From Alphaproteobacteria bacterium (lineage in GTDB: Bacteria; Pseudomonadota; Alphaproteobacteria; CACIAM-22H2): a stretch of 64,000 nt of DNA. The stretch lies in the NCBI GenBank assembly GCA_016793165.1, contig JAEULA010000089.1:186001-250000 (forward strand), given 5' to 3'. Below the pieces are notes generated by a model. The model worked only from the letters and a program-made list of their open reading frames with translations, was not told the origin of the DNA and made no database searches. This document shows positions 8,998-17,395 of the stretch, piece by piece. Each line of letters starts with the position of its first letter. The stretch's first letter is position 1. The translations under genes and the position numbers were made by a program.

Positions 8998-9734
8998 GGA
9001 TACTTGCAGCTGTCGGAGGTCACCGTGACGAAGCCGCGGGCGTCGCCCTGCGTGACGACGAAGCGGTGCTCGAGATCGTTGACGACGACGGAGTGGTTGA
9101 TCGGCAGCACGCCCTTGGCCACGGTCTCCGCACCGCCGATGCGCGTGAAGACGACGGTCAGCGGCTTGCCCGGGTCGAACCACGCCTGCGGCCGGCCCTC
9201 GGCATCAAGGGTGATCTCGCCCGTGGCGCTGACCGTGATCGTGCGATCGGCGAAGGAGACGGTGTCGTTCACGGCGGGCGCGCGCGGTCCGGCCTTGACG
9301 AGGAACCGCTTGCTTGTCGGCTTGTCGTCGCAGCGCCGCGCATTCTCGACCGCTGCCAGGACGCCCGCGATCCGCTCCGGAGTCACGCCCGCGGAGAGCT
9401 TCTCGCGCGCGAGCCTCAGGATCTCGGAAATGGCGCCCGTCGGCACGTCGGACTCGTAGCGCTTGCGCAGTTCCTCGGCCCGCGCGCTGGTCGTGGCAAG
9501 GTCGCGCTGCAGCTGGTCCTTGTCGCGCTGCAGGGTCTGGGTCGCGGTGGTCAGCTCCGCGACCTGCCGGCGCAGCTCGATCGTGTCGCGCTGCGCGATC
9601 CGCGTCCCCGTCTCGTGCGCGTAGTAGCCGATCGCGCCGAAGATCGCGAGCAGCACCGCCCATTTCGCGATGCCGAGAAGGATGCGGCCGCGCCGGCGGG
9701 TGCGGGCGCGCGCTTCATGGAATCCGTGTCGCAT
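8994..9734 (-). CDS. Single-pass membrane protein with coiled coil
   Basis: A 246-aa protein of unknown function. An arginine-rich cytoplasmic tail (residues 1-17) is followed by one membrane helix near 19-42 and a coiled coil at about 50-95 (rich in QL, DL and EELRK heptads). A globular C-terminal part near 145-246 is rich in beta strands and ends with CKYP. The ATG at 9734 is a clear start but lacks a strong ribosome binding site. It overlaps the amidotransferase start by four bases. The layout suggests an inner-membrane anchored periplasmic protein. No family was recognised. Confidence 0.72.
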   Translation of the reverse strand: MRHGFHEARARTRRRGRILLGIAKWAVLLAIFGAIGYYAHETGTRIAQRDTIELRRQVAELTTATQTLQRDKDQLQRDLATTSARAEELRKRYESDVPTGAISEILRLAREKLSAGVTPERIAGVLAAVENARRCDDKPTSKRFLVKAGPRAPAVNDTVSFADRTITVSATGEITLDAEGRPQAWFDPGKPLTVVFTRIGGAETVAKGVLPINHSVVVNDLEHRFVVTQGDARGFVTVTSDSCKYP

Positions 9735-9797
9735 GATGCAAGCGTATCTCCTGTTCCGCGTCGCGGCTCAACGTCGAATCGTGGGACGTCGGCATGC

Positions 9798-9823
9798 GCG
9801 GCGGGCGCCGCGGCGCCCGCCGC
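9798..9823. terminator. 26-bp perfect palindrome, strong GC hairpin
   Basis: Thirteen-base arms meet with no spacer, giving a perfect GC-only inverted repeat. It lies 52 bases beyond the stop of the SMP-30 gene and 64 bases before the start of the coiled-coil membrane gene. A second small palindrome, ggccgg-ttg-ccggcc, lies at 9852-9866, nearer the SMP-30 stop. There is no T-run, so if it ends transcription it does so without the classical U-tract. It could also protect the 3' end of the SMP-30 mRNA. Confidence 0.45.
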
Positions 9824-9874
9824 CGCGGATCTCGCGTGGAGATTGCGCGGCGGCCGGTTGCCGGCCGGGCGGGA

Positions 9875-10813
9875 TCAGCCGCCCGCGACGCCCTGGGTGT
9901 TCACGTAGACGGCGTAGAGCGACTTGCTCGCGGCCATGAACAGGCGGTCGCGATTCGCCCCGCCGAAGCACACGTTGGCGCAGCGCTCGGGCAGGTGGAT
10001 ATGGCCGATGGGCTTGCCCTCGGGCGAGAAGATGCGCACGCCGTCGAGTTCCGGCGTGCCCATGCCCCAACCGCACCACAGGTTCCCGTCGGTGTCGACG
10101 CGGAATCCGTCGGGCGTGCCCGGGCCGGCGTCGATGAAGGTGCGCTTGTTGGCGATCGACTTGCCGCCGTCCACGACGTCGTAGGCGAGGATCAGGCGGT
10201 TGGGCGTCGCGCGCGACTCCACGACGTAGAGGGTCTTCTCGTCGGGAGAGAAGGCGAGGCCGTTGGGCCCGCGCAACGCCTCGGCGACCACGGTCGCCTT
10301 GCCGGTCGCCGGATCGAGGCGATAGACGTTGAGCGGCAGCTCGGGTTCGGCCTTGTGCCCCTCGTAGGTGCCGAGGATCCCGAACATGGGATCGGTGAAC
10401 CAGATCGAACCGTCGGACTTCACGACGACGTCGTTGGGCGAGTTGAGCCGCTTGCCCTCGAAGCGGTCCAGCAGGACCGTGATCGAGCCGTCGTACTCGG
10501 TACGCGTCACGCGCCGGCCGTGCTCGCAGGTGACGAGGCGGCCCTGGCGGTCGCGCGTATTGCCGTTGGCGAAGTTTGACGGCTTGCGGAACACGCTGAC
10601 CGCGCCCGTCTCCTCCTCCCATTTGAGGATCCGGTTGTTGGGGATGTCGGACCACAGCACGTACCGGCCGTCGCCGAACCACACCGGGCCCTCGGCCCAG
10701 CGGCAGCCTTCCCACAGCTTCTCCACCGAGGCGGAGAAGATGCGGTACTTCATGAAGCTCGGATCGAGCACCTCGATCGCGGGATCGGGATAGCGCGTGC
10801 TGGGCTGCCACAT
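9875..10813 (-). CDS. SMP-30/gluconolactonase-family protein
   Basis: A 312-aa six-bladed propeller of the SMP-30/gluconolaconase/LRE family, which hydrolyses sugar or aromatic lactones with one divalent metal. Diagnostic segments are WAEGPVWFGDGRYVLWSDI (metal-binding Glu), SPNDVVVKSDGSIWFTDP (Asn and Asp), LRGPNGLAFSPDEKTLYV and DGFRVDTDGNLWCGWG. No signal peptide is seen. The ATG at 10813 has AGGAGGA in front, one of the strongest ribosome binding sites in the window. It follows the flavin reductase gene by 42 bases, so the two may form an oxidation-hydrolysis module. Confidence 0.9.
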   Translation of the reverse strand: MWQPSTRYPDPAIEVLDPSFMKYRIFSASVEKLWEGCRWAEGPVWFGDGRYVLWSDIPNNRILKWEEETGAVSVFRKPSNFANGNTRDRQGRLVTCEHGRRVTRTEYDGSITVLLDRFEGKRLNSPNDVVVKSDGSIWFTDPMFGILGTYEGHKAEPELPLNVYRLDPATGKATVVAEALRGPNGLAFSPDEKTLYVVESRATPNRLILAYDVVDGGKSIANKRTFIDAGPGTPDGFRVDTDGNLWCGWGMGTPELDGVRIFSPEGKPIGHIHLPERCANVCFGGANRDRLFMAASKSLYAVYVNTQGVAGG

Positions 10814-10855
10814 GCGGGTCGTTCCTCCTGTCGATGGTCGCGCGATCGGCCGGTC

Positions 10856-11476
10856 TCAGGGCCAGCCCGGTCTTTCCAGCGCGAAGACGCCGGCGATACG
10901 CGTGTAGTCCATGTATCCGAGGCGCCCGATCGCATCGAGGCGATCGTAGTCGATCATGCCGTCGACGATGACGTGCTCGGCGATATGGACGCCGAGGACC
11001 TCGCCGATGACCAGCGAGTTCGGGCTCCGCGGATCGCCGGTGAGCAGCGGCACGACCTGCACCAGGCGGCATTCGAGATGCACCGGGCTCTCGGCGACCC
11101 GCGGCGGCTTGACGAGCCGCGCCGGCGCCGGCGTGAGGCCGGCCAGCGTGAACTCGTCGATCGCGCGCGGGGCGGGCGCCGAGCTGCGGTTCATCGGCTC
11201 GCGCAGCGCGTAGGTCGCGAGGTTGACGACGAACTCCTTCGTGGCCTGGACGTTCGCGAGCGTGTCCTTCAGGCCGCCTTCGGTCGCATGCCGGCCCGTG
11301 ACTGCGAAGATGACCTGCGGCGGCGTGTAGGCGACGGCGTTGAAGAACGAGTAGGGGGCGAGATTGACCACGCCGTCGACGTCGACCGACGAGATCCAGC
11401 CGATCGGTCGCGGCACGACGATCGCGTTGAACGGATTGTGCTTGAGCCCGTGCGGCTCGCCGGCCTTGTAGAACAT
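10856..11476 (-). CDS. Flavin reductase-like, FMN-binding split barrel protein
   Basis: A 206-aa protein of the flavin reductase/flavoredoxin family. Family blocks are NAIVVPRPIGWISSVD.DG..NLAPYSFFNAVAYTPP near the N-terminus, TKEFVVNLATYALREPMN in the middle, and SPVHLECRL with the IGEVLGVHI strand. The PRPIGWIS segment typifies the DIM6/NTAB (COG1853) subgroup, which binds FMN and may supply reduced flavin to an oxygenase. No two-component oxygenase is adjacent. The start is ATG at 11476. Confidence 0.9.
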   Translation of the reverse strand: MFYKAGEPHGLKHNPFNAIVVPRPIGWISSVDVDGVVNLAPYSFFNAVAYTPPQVIFAVTGRHATEGGLKDTLANVQATKEFVVNLATYALREPMNRSSAPAPRAIDEFTLAGLTPAPARLVKPPRVAESPVHLECRLVQVVPLLTGDPRSPNSLVIGEVLGVHIAEHVIVDGMIDYDRLDAIGRLGYMDYTRIAGVFALERPGWP

Positions 11477-11524
11477 TCGGCGAAGGGAGCCGTTTTCGCC
11501 GCCGCTTTCAACGACAAAGATCGC

Positions 11525-11971
11525 TCAGAGCGCAGCGCAAACCTCGGTGTCGACGCGCAGCACGGCATCCTGCCGGAAGCGGGTCTTGTAGGCGTCGACG
11601 ATGGCGGCGAACGCCGGCTCCTGCGCGGCATCCGGCTTGCGCAGCCGCTGCAGCACGCGACTCGGCTCGCGGATCGTCTGGCCGGTCTGCGCGGAGCGCC
11701 ACGCGCCCTCGGCGCCGATCACCGTGAATCCCTCAGGCAGGCGCGGCGCGACCTCGCGGTTGACGAAGTCCCGCCACTGCGACTCGGAGATCACGCCTTG
11801 CGGCCAGTTCAGGCCGAAATAGAGCTCCGTGCGGATCCATCTCTCCAGCCCGGCGGGGCAGGCTGCGGCGGCGGGCGGCGACTGCGTCTGCGGTGGCGCC
11901 GACGCCGCGCAGCCGGCGAGCGCGAGGGCGAGAAGCGGCGCGATCGTCCGGTGCGTCCAGCATGCGGTCAT
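11525..11971 (-). CDS. DUF3574 lipoprotein
   Basis: A 148-aa predicted lipoprotein. The signal peptide ends in the lipobox LAGC, with Cys21 as the lipidated residue. The body matches DUF3574: WIRTELYFGLNWPQG, then SQWRDFVNREVAPRLPEGFTV and a C-terminal VDAYKTRFRQDAVLRVDTEVC. It probably sits in the inner or outer membrane facing the periplasm. DUF3574 has no assigned function. The gene is 34 bases from the CoA-transferase stop and 48 bases ahead of the flavin reductase, so co-transcription is possible. Confidence 0.85.
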   Translation of the reverse strand: MTACWTHRTIAPLLALALAGCAASAPPQTQSPPAAAACPAGLERWIRTELYFGLNWPQGVISESQWRDFVNREVAPRLPEGFTVIGAEGAWRSAQTGQTIREPSRVLQRLRKPDAAQEPAFAAIVDAYKTRFRQDAVLRVDTEVCAAL

Positions 11972-12005
11972 CGACGATCCCCTGTGCGTGTTGGTCCTGC
12001 CGAGC

Positions 12006-13415
12006 TTAGTCGAACGGCCGCTCGAGCCAAGCCGCGGGATGCGATCCCAGGGGCATCGCCGGCAGGGCCCAATGCGCCGGCGTGGCCGAGAGGCGCGCCG
12101 CGTGGCGCACCGCGGTCAGCAAGCCGAACCCCGACGGCGTCTCCTCGAGGAGGTCGCGTACCGCGTCGAGATCGGGATCGGATGTTTCGAGGCCGCGGTC
12201 GAGGCGCCCAAGCCGGCGCAGCCACAGGCCGGTGCGCGCGAGCGAGGCGTGGACATGCCAGCTGCCGCCCTCGGTCGCGCGGCGGCGCAGCGCCGCCAGG
12301 GCGCCGAGCGCCAGCAGGTATCCCGTGGCGTGGTCGAGCGCCTGGCAGGGCAGCGGCTTCGGCGTGTCGCTGCCCGCGGCGGCCGCCTCCTCGGCGTTGA
12401 AGCCGCTGGCGGTCTGGACCAGCGAGTCGAAGCCGCGGCGGCCGGTCCAGGGGCCGGCGTCGCCATAGGCCGAGAGCGAGACGCAGACGATTCCGGGCCG
12501 CAATGCCGCGAGCGCCCCCGGCCCGAATCCCAGGGCCGCGACGCCGCCGGGGCGATAGCCCTGGACGAAGACGTCGGCCTCGCGCACGAGGGCGCGGAGC
12601 CGATCGGCATCTGCGGGATCGCGCAGGTGCAGAGTCGTGGTTCGCTTGCCGCGCCCGGTGTCGATCACCAGGGGCGCGACCGCCGGCAGATGCGGGCTGG
12701 TCACGAGCAGGACGTCCGCGCCGTGGGCCGCCAGGGTGCGGCCGCAGACCGGCCCGGCGATGATTCGCGTGAGGTCCAGCACGCGGATCCCGGAGAGCGG
12801 CCGCGCGGCGCGCGAATCGCCGGGCATTCCCGGCGGCGCGTCGCCGATCCGCTCGATCGCGACCAGCGGCTGTCGCGCGATCGCCGCGGCCTGCGGTGTG
12901 GCGTCCCAGTGCGCGACGTCGCGCAACATCGCGACGACGAGCCCGCGCTCGGCGGCCGCTTCCTCGAACGCCGCGGCGCACCAGCCCTGCAGCGCCGCCG
13001 CGACGGCCTCGCGCGCATGGGCGCAGCCGAGCAGGGCCAGCACGCCGTCGCGGTGATGCGGGAAGTTCGTGTGCAGGCGCACCCAGCCGCCGTCGCCGCA
13101 GCGATAGACGCCGGCGATGCGGTCCCAGAGCTCGGGCGCCGGCGCCCCGCCGACGCGCAGATAGCGCTCGCTGCGGAACTCGGCGGCGGCGTGGCGCATG
13201 TCGACGCCGATGCGCTGCCGACGGCCGGTGCGCAGCGCGTCGAAGTCGGCGGCCGCGAGCGCGGCGGCGGCGATCGCCGCCTGCGCCGCGGCGCCGACGC
13301 GGAACGACGACGGCAGGGCGGGCTCCGCGCCGACGAGATCGACGGCCGCGAGCGCGGCGGGCTCGCCGCCCGTCAGGGCCCAGAGGTCGTGCAGGATCTC
13401 GTGCGGCGTCTTCAT
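12006..13415 (-). CDS. CaiB/BaiF-family CoA-transferase
   Basis: A 469-aa class III CoA-transferase, somewhat longer than the usual 400 residues. The conserved part starts near residue 208 at PLSGIRVLDLTRIIAGPVCGRTLAAHGADVL and continues through RPGIVCVSLSAYG. The catalytic aspartate is likely the one in CQALDHATGYLLALGAL. The first 200 residues look like a second, degenerate CoA-transferase half (DFDALRTGRRQRIGVDMRHAAAEFRSERYL), a known split arrangement. The enzyme would move CoA between carboxylates; substrates are unknown. The ATG at 13415 was chosen where the family homology starts; an upstream in-frame start would overlap the SnoaL-like gene. Confidence 0.85.
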   Translation of the reverse strand: MKTPHEILHDLWALTGGEPAALAAVDLVGAEPALPSSFRVGAAAQAAIAAAALAAADFDALRTGRRQRIGVDMRHAAAEFRSERYLRVGGAPAPELWDRIAGVYRCGDGGWVRLHTNFPHHRDGVLALLGCAHAREAVAAALQGWCAAAFEEAAAERGLVVAMLRDVAHWDATPQAAAIARQPLVAIERIGDAPPGMPGDSRAARPLSGIRVLDLTRIIAGPVCGRTLAAHGADVLLVTSPHLPAVAPLVIDTGRGKRTTTLHLRDPADADRLRALVREADVFVQGYRPGGVAALGFGPGALAALRPGIVCVSLSAYGDAGPWTGRRGFDSLVQTASGFNAEEAAAAGSDTPKPLPCQALDHATGYLLALGALAALRRRATEGGSWHVHASLARTGLWLRRLGRLDRGLETSDPDLDAVRDLLEETPSGFGLLTAVRHAARLSATPAHWALPAMPLGSHPAAWLERPFD

Positions 13416-13470
13416 CCGCCCGACGCTAACGGGGATCTCGCCGGCCGCAAGCCTCGGGTCGCGCCCGCCC

Positions 13471-13929
13471 TCAGCCCTCCTTCTCGCGCGTCGTGAACAG
13501 CGCCGCGATGCGCCAGCCCGCGTCGGTGCGCACGCAGAGCATGCTGACCAGGAATCGGTAGGTGTCGGCACGCGGCGCGCTCTCGCCCAGGGTCAGGGCG
13601 AGCGGCAGGTGGAGATAGGCGCTGTCGGCATTCAGCTCGACCGCCGTCGCCCGATCGAGCTCGGGCGCGACGCGCCAGACGGCGTATTCCTGGAAGCTCG
13701 CCATGCGCGCCAGCACCGCGTCGCGCCCCCAAACGGATTGCCCGTCGCTGACCCAGAGGAAGCGCGGCGAGTCGAGGAACAGGGCACGGACCGTGGCGAG
13801 ATCGCGCGCGTTTTGGGCGGCGTAGAATCGCTCGTAGAGGCCGCGGGCGTCGTCGGCCGGCGCCGCACGCGTGGCGGTGCCGAGCAGGAGTTCCGCGGCG
13901 AGCGCGATGGCGGCGAGCAGAGGGCGCAT
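13471..13929 (-). CDS. Secreted SnoaL/NTF2-like protein (DUF4440-like)
   Basis: A 152-aa protein with a signal peptide (PLLAAIALAAELLLGTATRAA) and a cone-shaped NTF2-like domain: GLYERFYAAQNARDLATVRALFLDSPRFLWV is the usual first two helices. Near the C-terminus is YRFLVSMLCVRTDAGWRIAALF, the typical last two strands. Such domains bind small hydrophobic molecules or act as isomerase-like enzymes, so function is open. The ATG at 13929 was preferred to one 21 bases upstream because the signal peptide begins there. Confidence 0.78.
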   Translation of the reverse strand: MRPLLAAIALAAELLLGTATRAAPADDARGLYERFYAAQNARDLATVRALFLDSPRFLWVSDGQSVWGRDAVLARMASFQEYAVWRVAPELDRATAVELNADSAYLHLPLALTLGESAPRADTYRFLVSMLCVRTDAGWRIAALFTTREKEG

Positions 13930-14047
13930 GGTCGTCTCCCGTGGTGGCATCGAGCGCAGGATGCCCGGGAGCGCCGTCGGGCTTGAAATGCCGACGGCCG
14001 ATCGAATCGATGCCCCGCGCCTATCGGGCCGGACGGGCGTCGTCCGC

Positions 14048-14554
14048 TCAGGCGTCCGAACCTGGACGGCGATGCCCCGCCATCGGATAGGGCATGTAGC
14101 CGACGAAGCCGGTCAGCCGCCACCTGCCTTCGCGCCGCGCGCAGAAATAGAGCGTCTGCCAGTTGAGGACGTCGATGCCCCCGTCGGCGCGGCGAATGGT
14201 ACCGTCGAACTTCTTGTGGGCCACGGCCACGTCGCCGGCGACGTCGATGTCGCGGAGGTTCGTCGCCCGGAAGATCGCGGCGCGCAGCGGCTCGGCGAAG
14301 CGCACCGACGCGGTCTCGCGCGCCTGGCGCAGCCACTCGTCGCGATAGGCCTCGAGCGTCGGGAAGGCGACGCGCCAGGAATCCGGGTTGCCGGAGCCGT
14401 GGGCGTGCAGGCCGAGGAATCCGTCGCGGATGAAGTCGCCGTCGACCATCGACCAGTCCGCGGCGATGAAGGCGTCGATGTCCCTCTGGACAAGCATCGT
14501 CCAGATCGCGCTGCGATCGCGGTCGTGGGGAAACGGATTGACGGTGGGGTCCAT
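14048..14554 (-). CDS. SnoaL-like protein
   Basis: A 168-aa cytoplasmic protein with an NTF2-like fold, judged from the opening DRSAIWTMLVQRDIDAFIAADWSMVDGDFI and the final WQTLYFCARREGRWRLTGFVGYMPYPM. No signal peptide is present. GAGG lies 10-13 bases before the ATG at 14554. It is 23 bases from the stop of the short-chain dehydrogenase gene, which itself is 11 bases from the TauD gene, so the three probably form one unit. A small-molecule-binding or isomerase-like role is possible. It belongs to a different subgroup from the neighbouring secreted SnoaL protein. Confidence 0.75.
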   Translation of the reverse strand: MDPTVNPFPHDRDRSAIWTMLVQRDIDAFIAADWSMVDGDFIRDGFLGLHAHGSGNPDSWRVAFPTLEAYRDEWLRQARETASVRFAEPLRAAIFRATNLRDIDVAGDVAVAHKKFDGTIRRADGGIDVLNWQTLYFCARREGRWRLTGFVGYMPYPMAGHRRPGSDA

Positions 14555-14577
14555 GGCGCAGTCCTCGTCGCGGCGCG

Positions 14578-15333
14578 TCAGCGCCCGAGCACGGTGTCGA
14601 TGAAGGCGATGTTCCCGGCAGTCAGGCCGGCGTCGACCGGCAGCGCGACGCCGGTGATCCCGCTGGCGAGCGGCGAGGCGAGGAAGAGCACCGCTTGCGC
14701 CACTTCCGCCGGCTCGACCAGGCGCCCCATCGGATAGAACTGCGTCGTCCGCGCGACGACGCCCGGGTCCTGCGCGATGCGGTGGTCCCAGGCGGGGGTC
14801 CGAACCGACCCCGGGCACACCGCGTTGGCGCGGATGCCGTGGCGCGCGGCCTCGACGGCGACGGCACGGCAATAGGCCTGCAACCCGGCCTTGGCGGCCG
14901 AATAGGCCGGGTTGCCGAAATGCGCGAGGCCGTTGACCGAGCTCACGAACACGATCGCGCCGCCGCCGCGCGTCGCCATCTCGGGCAGCAGCGCATGGGT
15001 GAGGCGCACGGTGGCGGTGAGGTTGATCCCGATCTCCTCCGCGATCTGCGCGTCGGTCGTGGTGTCCAGGGTCTCGCCGCGGCTGTATCCGGCGTTGTTG
15101 ACCAGGATGTCGGGCGCGCCGTGCGCGGCGCAGATCCGCCGGGCGACGGCGACGAGGTCGTCGCCGCCGAGGTCGAAGACCTCGCGACCGGCGAGATCGA
15201 GGTCCGCCATCGCCGTCGCCGTGCGATCGCAGCCGATGACCCGCGCGCCGGCTTGCGCAAAGGCCGTCACCAGGGCGCGCCCGATGCCGCCGCCGGCGCC
15301 CGTGACGATCGCGCGCTTGCCGTCGAGGCGCAC
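14578..15333 (-). CDS. Short-chain dehydrogenase/reductase
   Basis: A 251-aa classical SDR. The cofactor motif TGAGGGIG is at residues 11-18, the NNAG motif at 79-82, and the catalytic Tyr144-xxx-Lys148 in YSAAK with Ser131/132 in VFVSSVNG. An acidic residue near D36 (GCDRT) favours NAD over NADP. The C-terminus has the usual PVDAGLTAG segment. The GTG at 15333 begins the conserved first strand; it lies 11 bases after the dioxygenase stop. The enzyme would oxidise or reduce an alcohol/ketone, perhaps the product of the adjoining dioxygenase (inference). Confidence 0.9.
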   Translation of the reverse strand: MRLDGKRAIVTGAGGGIGRALVTAFAQAGARVIGCDRTATAMADLDLAGREVFDLGGDDLVAVARRICAAHGAPDILVNNAGYSRGETLDTTTDAQIAEEIGINLTATVRLTHALLPEMATRGGGAIVFVSSVNGLAHFGNPAYSAAKAGLQAYCRAVAVEAARHGIRANAVCPGSVRTPAWDHRIAQDPGVVARTTQFYPMGRLVEPAEVAQAVLFLASPLASGITGVALPVDAGLTAGNIAFIDTVLGR

Positions 15334-15344
15334 GCCCGGCGCGC

Positions 15345-16229
15345 TCAGGCGACCTGCGCGATCGTCGGCCCGTCGCCGGCGATGGTGGTGCGGCGCATGT
15401 CCCGCACGTCGCGCGTGTCGTCGAAGCGCCGGACCCGATGCATCGTCTGGCGGTTGTCCCATATCACGAGGTCGTATTGCCGCCAGCGATGGGCGTGGAC
15501 GAATTCCCGCTGCGTGGCGTGCTCGGTGAGGTCGCGCAGAAAGTCGCGCGCCTCGGGAATCTCCCAGCCGATGATGCGGCCGATATGCGAGGACAGGAAC
15601 AGCGACTTGCGGCCGGTCACCGGATGGGTGCGCACGAGACGCTGGCGCACCGGGCGGAACATCCGACGCTCCTCCTCCGACAGCTCGGTGAAGCCCATGG
15701 AGCCGCGCGAGTAGATCAGCGAGTGCTCGCACACGAGGTCTTCGATCGCGGCCTTCGTCCGGGCGTCGAGCGCGTCGTAGGCGGCGCGCATGTCCGCGAA
15801 CTCCGTGTTGCCGCCTTCCGCCGGCACGATGCGGCCGGACAGCAGCGAGTACTTCGCCGGCACGGCGCGGAACGAGCTGTCGGAATGCCAGAGCCGGTTG
15901 CCGAGATTGAACATGCGATTGCGGTCGTTGCGCGCGAGCAGCTTGTTGTCGCGATCGAGATTCGAGACGTCGGCGAAGTTCAGGCTCAGGCGCTTCTCGT
16001 TCTCCTTGGTCAGGTTGCCCGCGACCGCCAGCTCGATCTCGCCGAAGTTCCGGCTGAAGGCGACCTGCTGGTCGTCCGTGAATTGCTGGTCGTGGAAGAC
16101 GAGGACGGCGTGCTGGTCCATGCCCGCTTCGATCGCCGCGACCTCGTCGTGCGACAGCGGCCGGGTGAGGTCGACCCCCGACACGTCGCCGACGAACGTC
16201 GGATGGATCTGGCGGATCGTGATCGTCAT
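15345..16229 (-). CDS. TfdA/TauD-type Fe(II)/2-oxoglutarate dioxygenase
   Basis: A 294-aa oxygenase. Iron ligands are His115 and Asp117 in LWHSDSSF and His264 in NRQTMHRV; the 2-oxoglutarate arginine is in RRTTIAG near 279-280. The WDNRQTMHR..F segment and the overall length of about 290 resemble the TfdA (2,4-D dioxygenase) and alkylsulfatase group more than TauD itself. The ATG at 16229 begins TITIRQIHPTFVGDVSGVDL, the normal family start. It leads a likely operon with the SDR and SnoaL genes and is divergent from the DHP-decarboxylase-like gene, sharing a 197-bp intergenic region. Confidence 0.9.
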   Translation of the reverse strand: MTITIRQIHPTFVGDVSGVDLTRPLSHDEVAAIEAGMDQHAVLVFHDQQFTDDQQVAFSRNFGEIELAVAGNLTKENEKRLSLNFADVSNLDRDNKLLARNDRNRMFNLGNRLWHSDSSFRAVPAKYSLLSGRIVPAEGGNTEFADMRAAYDALDARTKAAIEDLVCEHSLIYSRGSMGFTELSEEERRMFRPVRQRLVRTHPVTGRKSLFLSSHIGRIIGWEIPEARDFLRDLTEHATQREFVHAHRWRQYDLVIWDNRQTMHRVRRFDDTRDVRDMRRTTIAGDGPTIAQVA

Positions 16230-16426
16230 GGCGGTCTCCGGAGCCGGCGCACGGGTGCCCGGCAATCAGTAGCGCGAGCGGAGGCCGGGTGTCAGCCGGC
16301 ACGGGCATCGGGCCTGATCTGCGCGATTCCGGGCTCTGGCCCGCGGCGCGGCGCGGTGGAGCGGCTTGGCCCGCCGGCGGGCGCGTGCGAGCCTCGCCGT
16401 CGTTCATGCCGACGAGGGGGATCGCG

Positions 16427-17389
16427 ATGGTCGTTTCGCTGACGCTGACGTTTCCGGACTATGCGCGGCTGGTGCCGATCGTGCTGGGCGACGTGAAGCC
16501 CGAGGGTATCGATCTCACCTGGATCCGCGGGCCGCGGGTGCAGATGCTGTCGCGTGCGCTGAACGACCCGGCGGTGCAGGGCGGCGAGCATTCGCTGGCA
16601 CAGCACCTCTACCGCATCGCCGCCGGCGACCGTTCGCACGTCGCCATCCCGGTCTTCCCGCTGCGCAACTTCGGCGCCCGCGACATCTTCGTGCGTCGCG
16701 ACGGCGGCCTTGCGGCGGCGCGCGACCTGATCGGCAAGCGCGTGGGCATGTACAGCTGGAGCGCCAGCGGCTCGGTCTGGTACCGGCATCTCCTCGAGCA
16801 TCTCGCGGTGCCGGTCGACGCCCTGCGCTGGACCATCGGGCCGATCGACGAGCCGGCGCCGGCGACGCCGACGAAGCTTCCCGCGGGCGTCGTCGCGGCG
16901 CCGGCAGGTCGTGCGCTGAGCGACATGCTGCGCGACGGCGATCTCGACGCCATCGTCTCGCCGCTGCGCCCCCGCGGCTTCGGCGGGCCGGACGGTCCGC
17001 TGGTGCGGCTGATGCCGAACTTTCGCGCCGTCGAGCAGGAATACTACCGTGCGACCCGCTGCTACCCGCCGCAGCATGTCGTGATCCTGCGCCGTGCCGT
17101 GGTCGAGAAGTCGCCGAAAATCCTCCCGGCGCTGCAGTCGATGTTCGACGCGGCCGAGCGACATTTCATCGCCGGCCAGCGCTACTTCCCCTACGCCTCG
17201 CCATGGCTCGAGGCCGACATCGACGAGACCGACGCGCTGATCGGCGAGCAGCCGCACGCGCACGGACTCGAGGCGAACCGGGCGACGCTCGAGGCCTTCT
17301 GCGACCAGGCCTCGAGGTCCGGCCTGGTTGCGCGGAAGGTCGCCGTCGACGAGCTGTTCGAGGAGTACCTGCGCGCGGCCGGGCGCTGA
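16427..17389 (+). CDS. 4,5-dihydroxyphthalate decarboxylase-like protein (SBP fold)
   Basis: A 320-aa protein similar to Pht5-type 4,5-dihydroxyphthalate decarboxylases, which share the periplasmic-binding-protein fold. The start SLTLTFPDYARLVPIVLGDVKPEGIDL is diagnostic. Further blocks are AGDRSHVAIPVFPLRNFGARDIFV, LIGKRVGMYSWSASGSVWYRHLL and GDLDAIVSPLRPRGF. The lack of a signal peptide agrees with a cytoplasmic enzyme, but many homologues are called ABC substrate-binding proteins and decarboxylase activity is unproven here. The ATG at 16427 follows GAGGGGG at a good distance. Divergent pairing with a TfdA-like dioxygenase hints at aromatic acid catabolism. Confidence 0.78.
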   Translation: MVVSLTLTFPDYARLVPIVLGDVKPEGIDLTWIRGPRVQMLSRALNDPAVQGGEHSLAQHLYRIAAGDRSHVAIPVFPLRNFGARDIFVRRDGGLAAARDLIGKRVGMYSWSASGSVWYRHLLEHLAVPVDALRWTIGPIDEPAPATPTKLPAGVVAAPAGRALSDMLRDGDLDAIVSPLRPRGFGGPDGPLVRLMPNFRAVEQEYYRATRCYPPQHVVILRRAVVEKSPKILPALQSMFDAAERHFIAGQRYFPYASPWLEADIDETDALIGEQPHAHGLEANRATLEAFCDQASRSGLVARKVAVDELFEEYLRAAGR

Positions 17390-17395
17390 GCGCTG

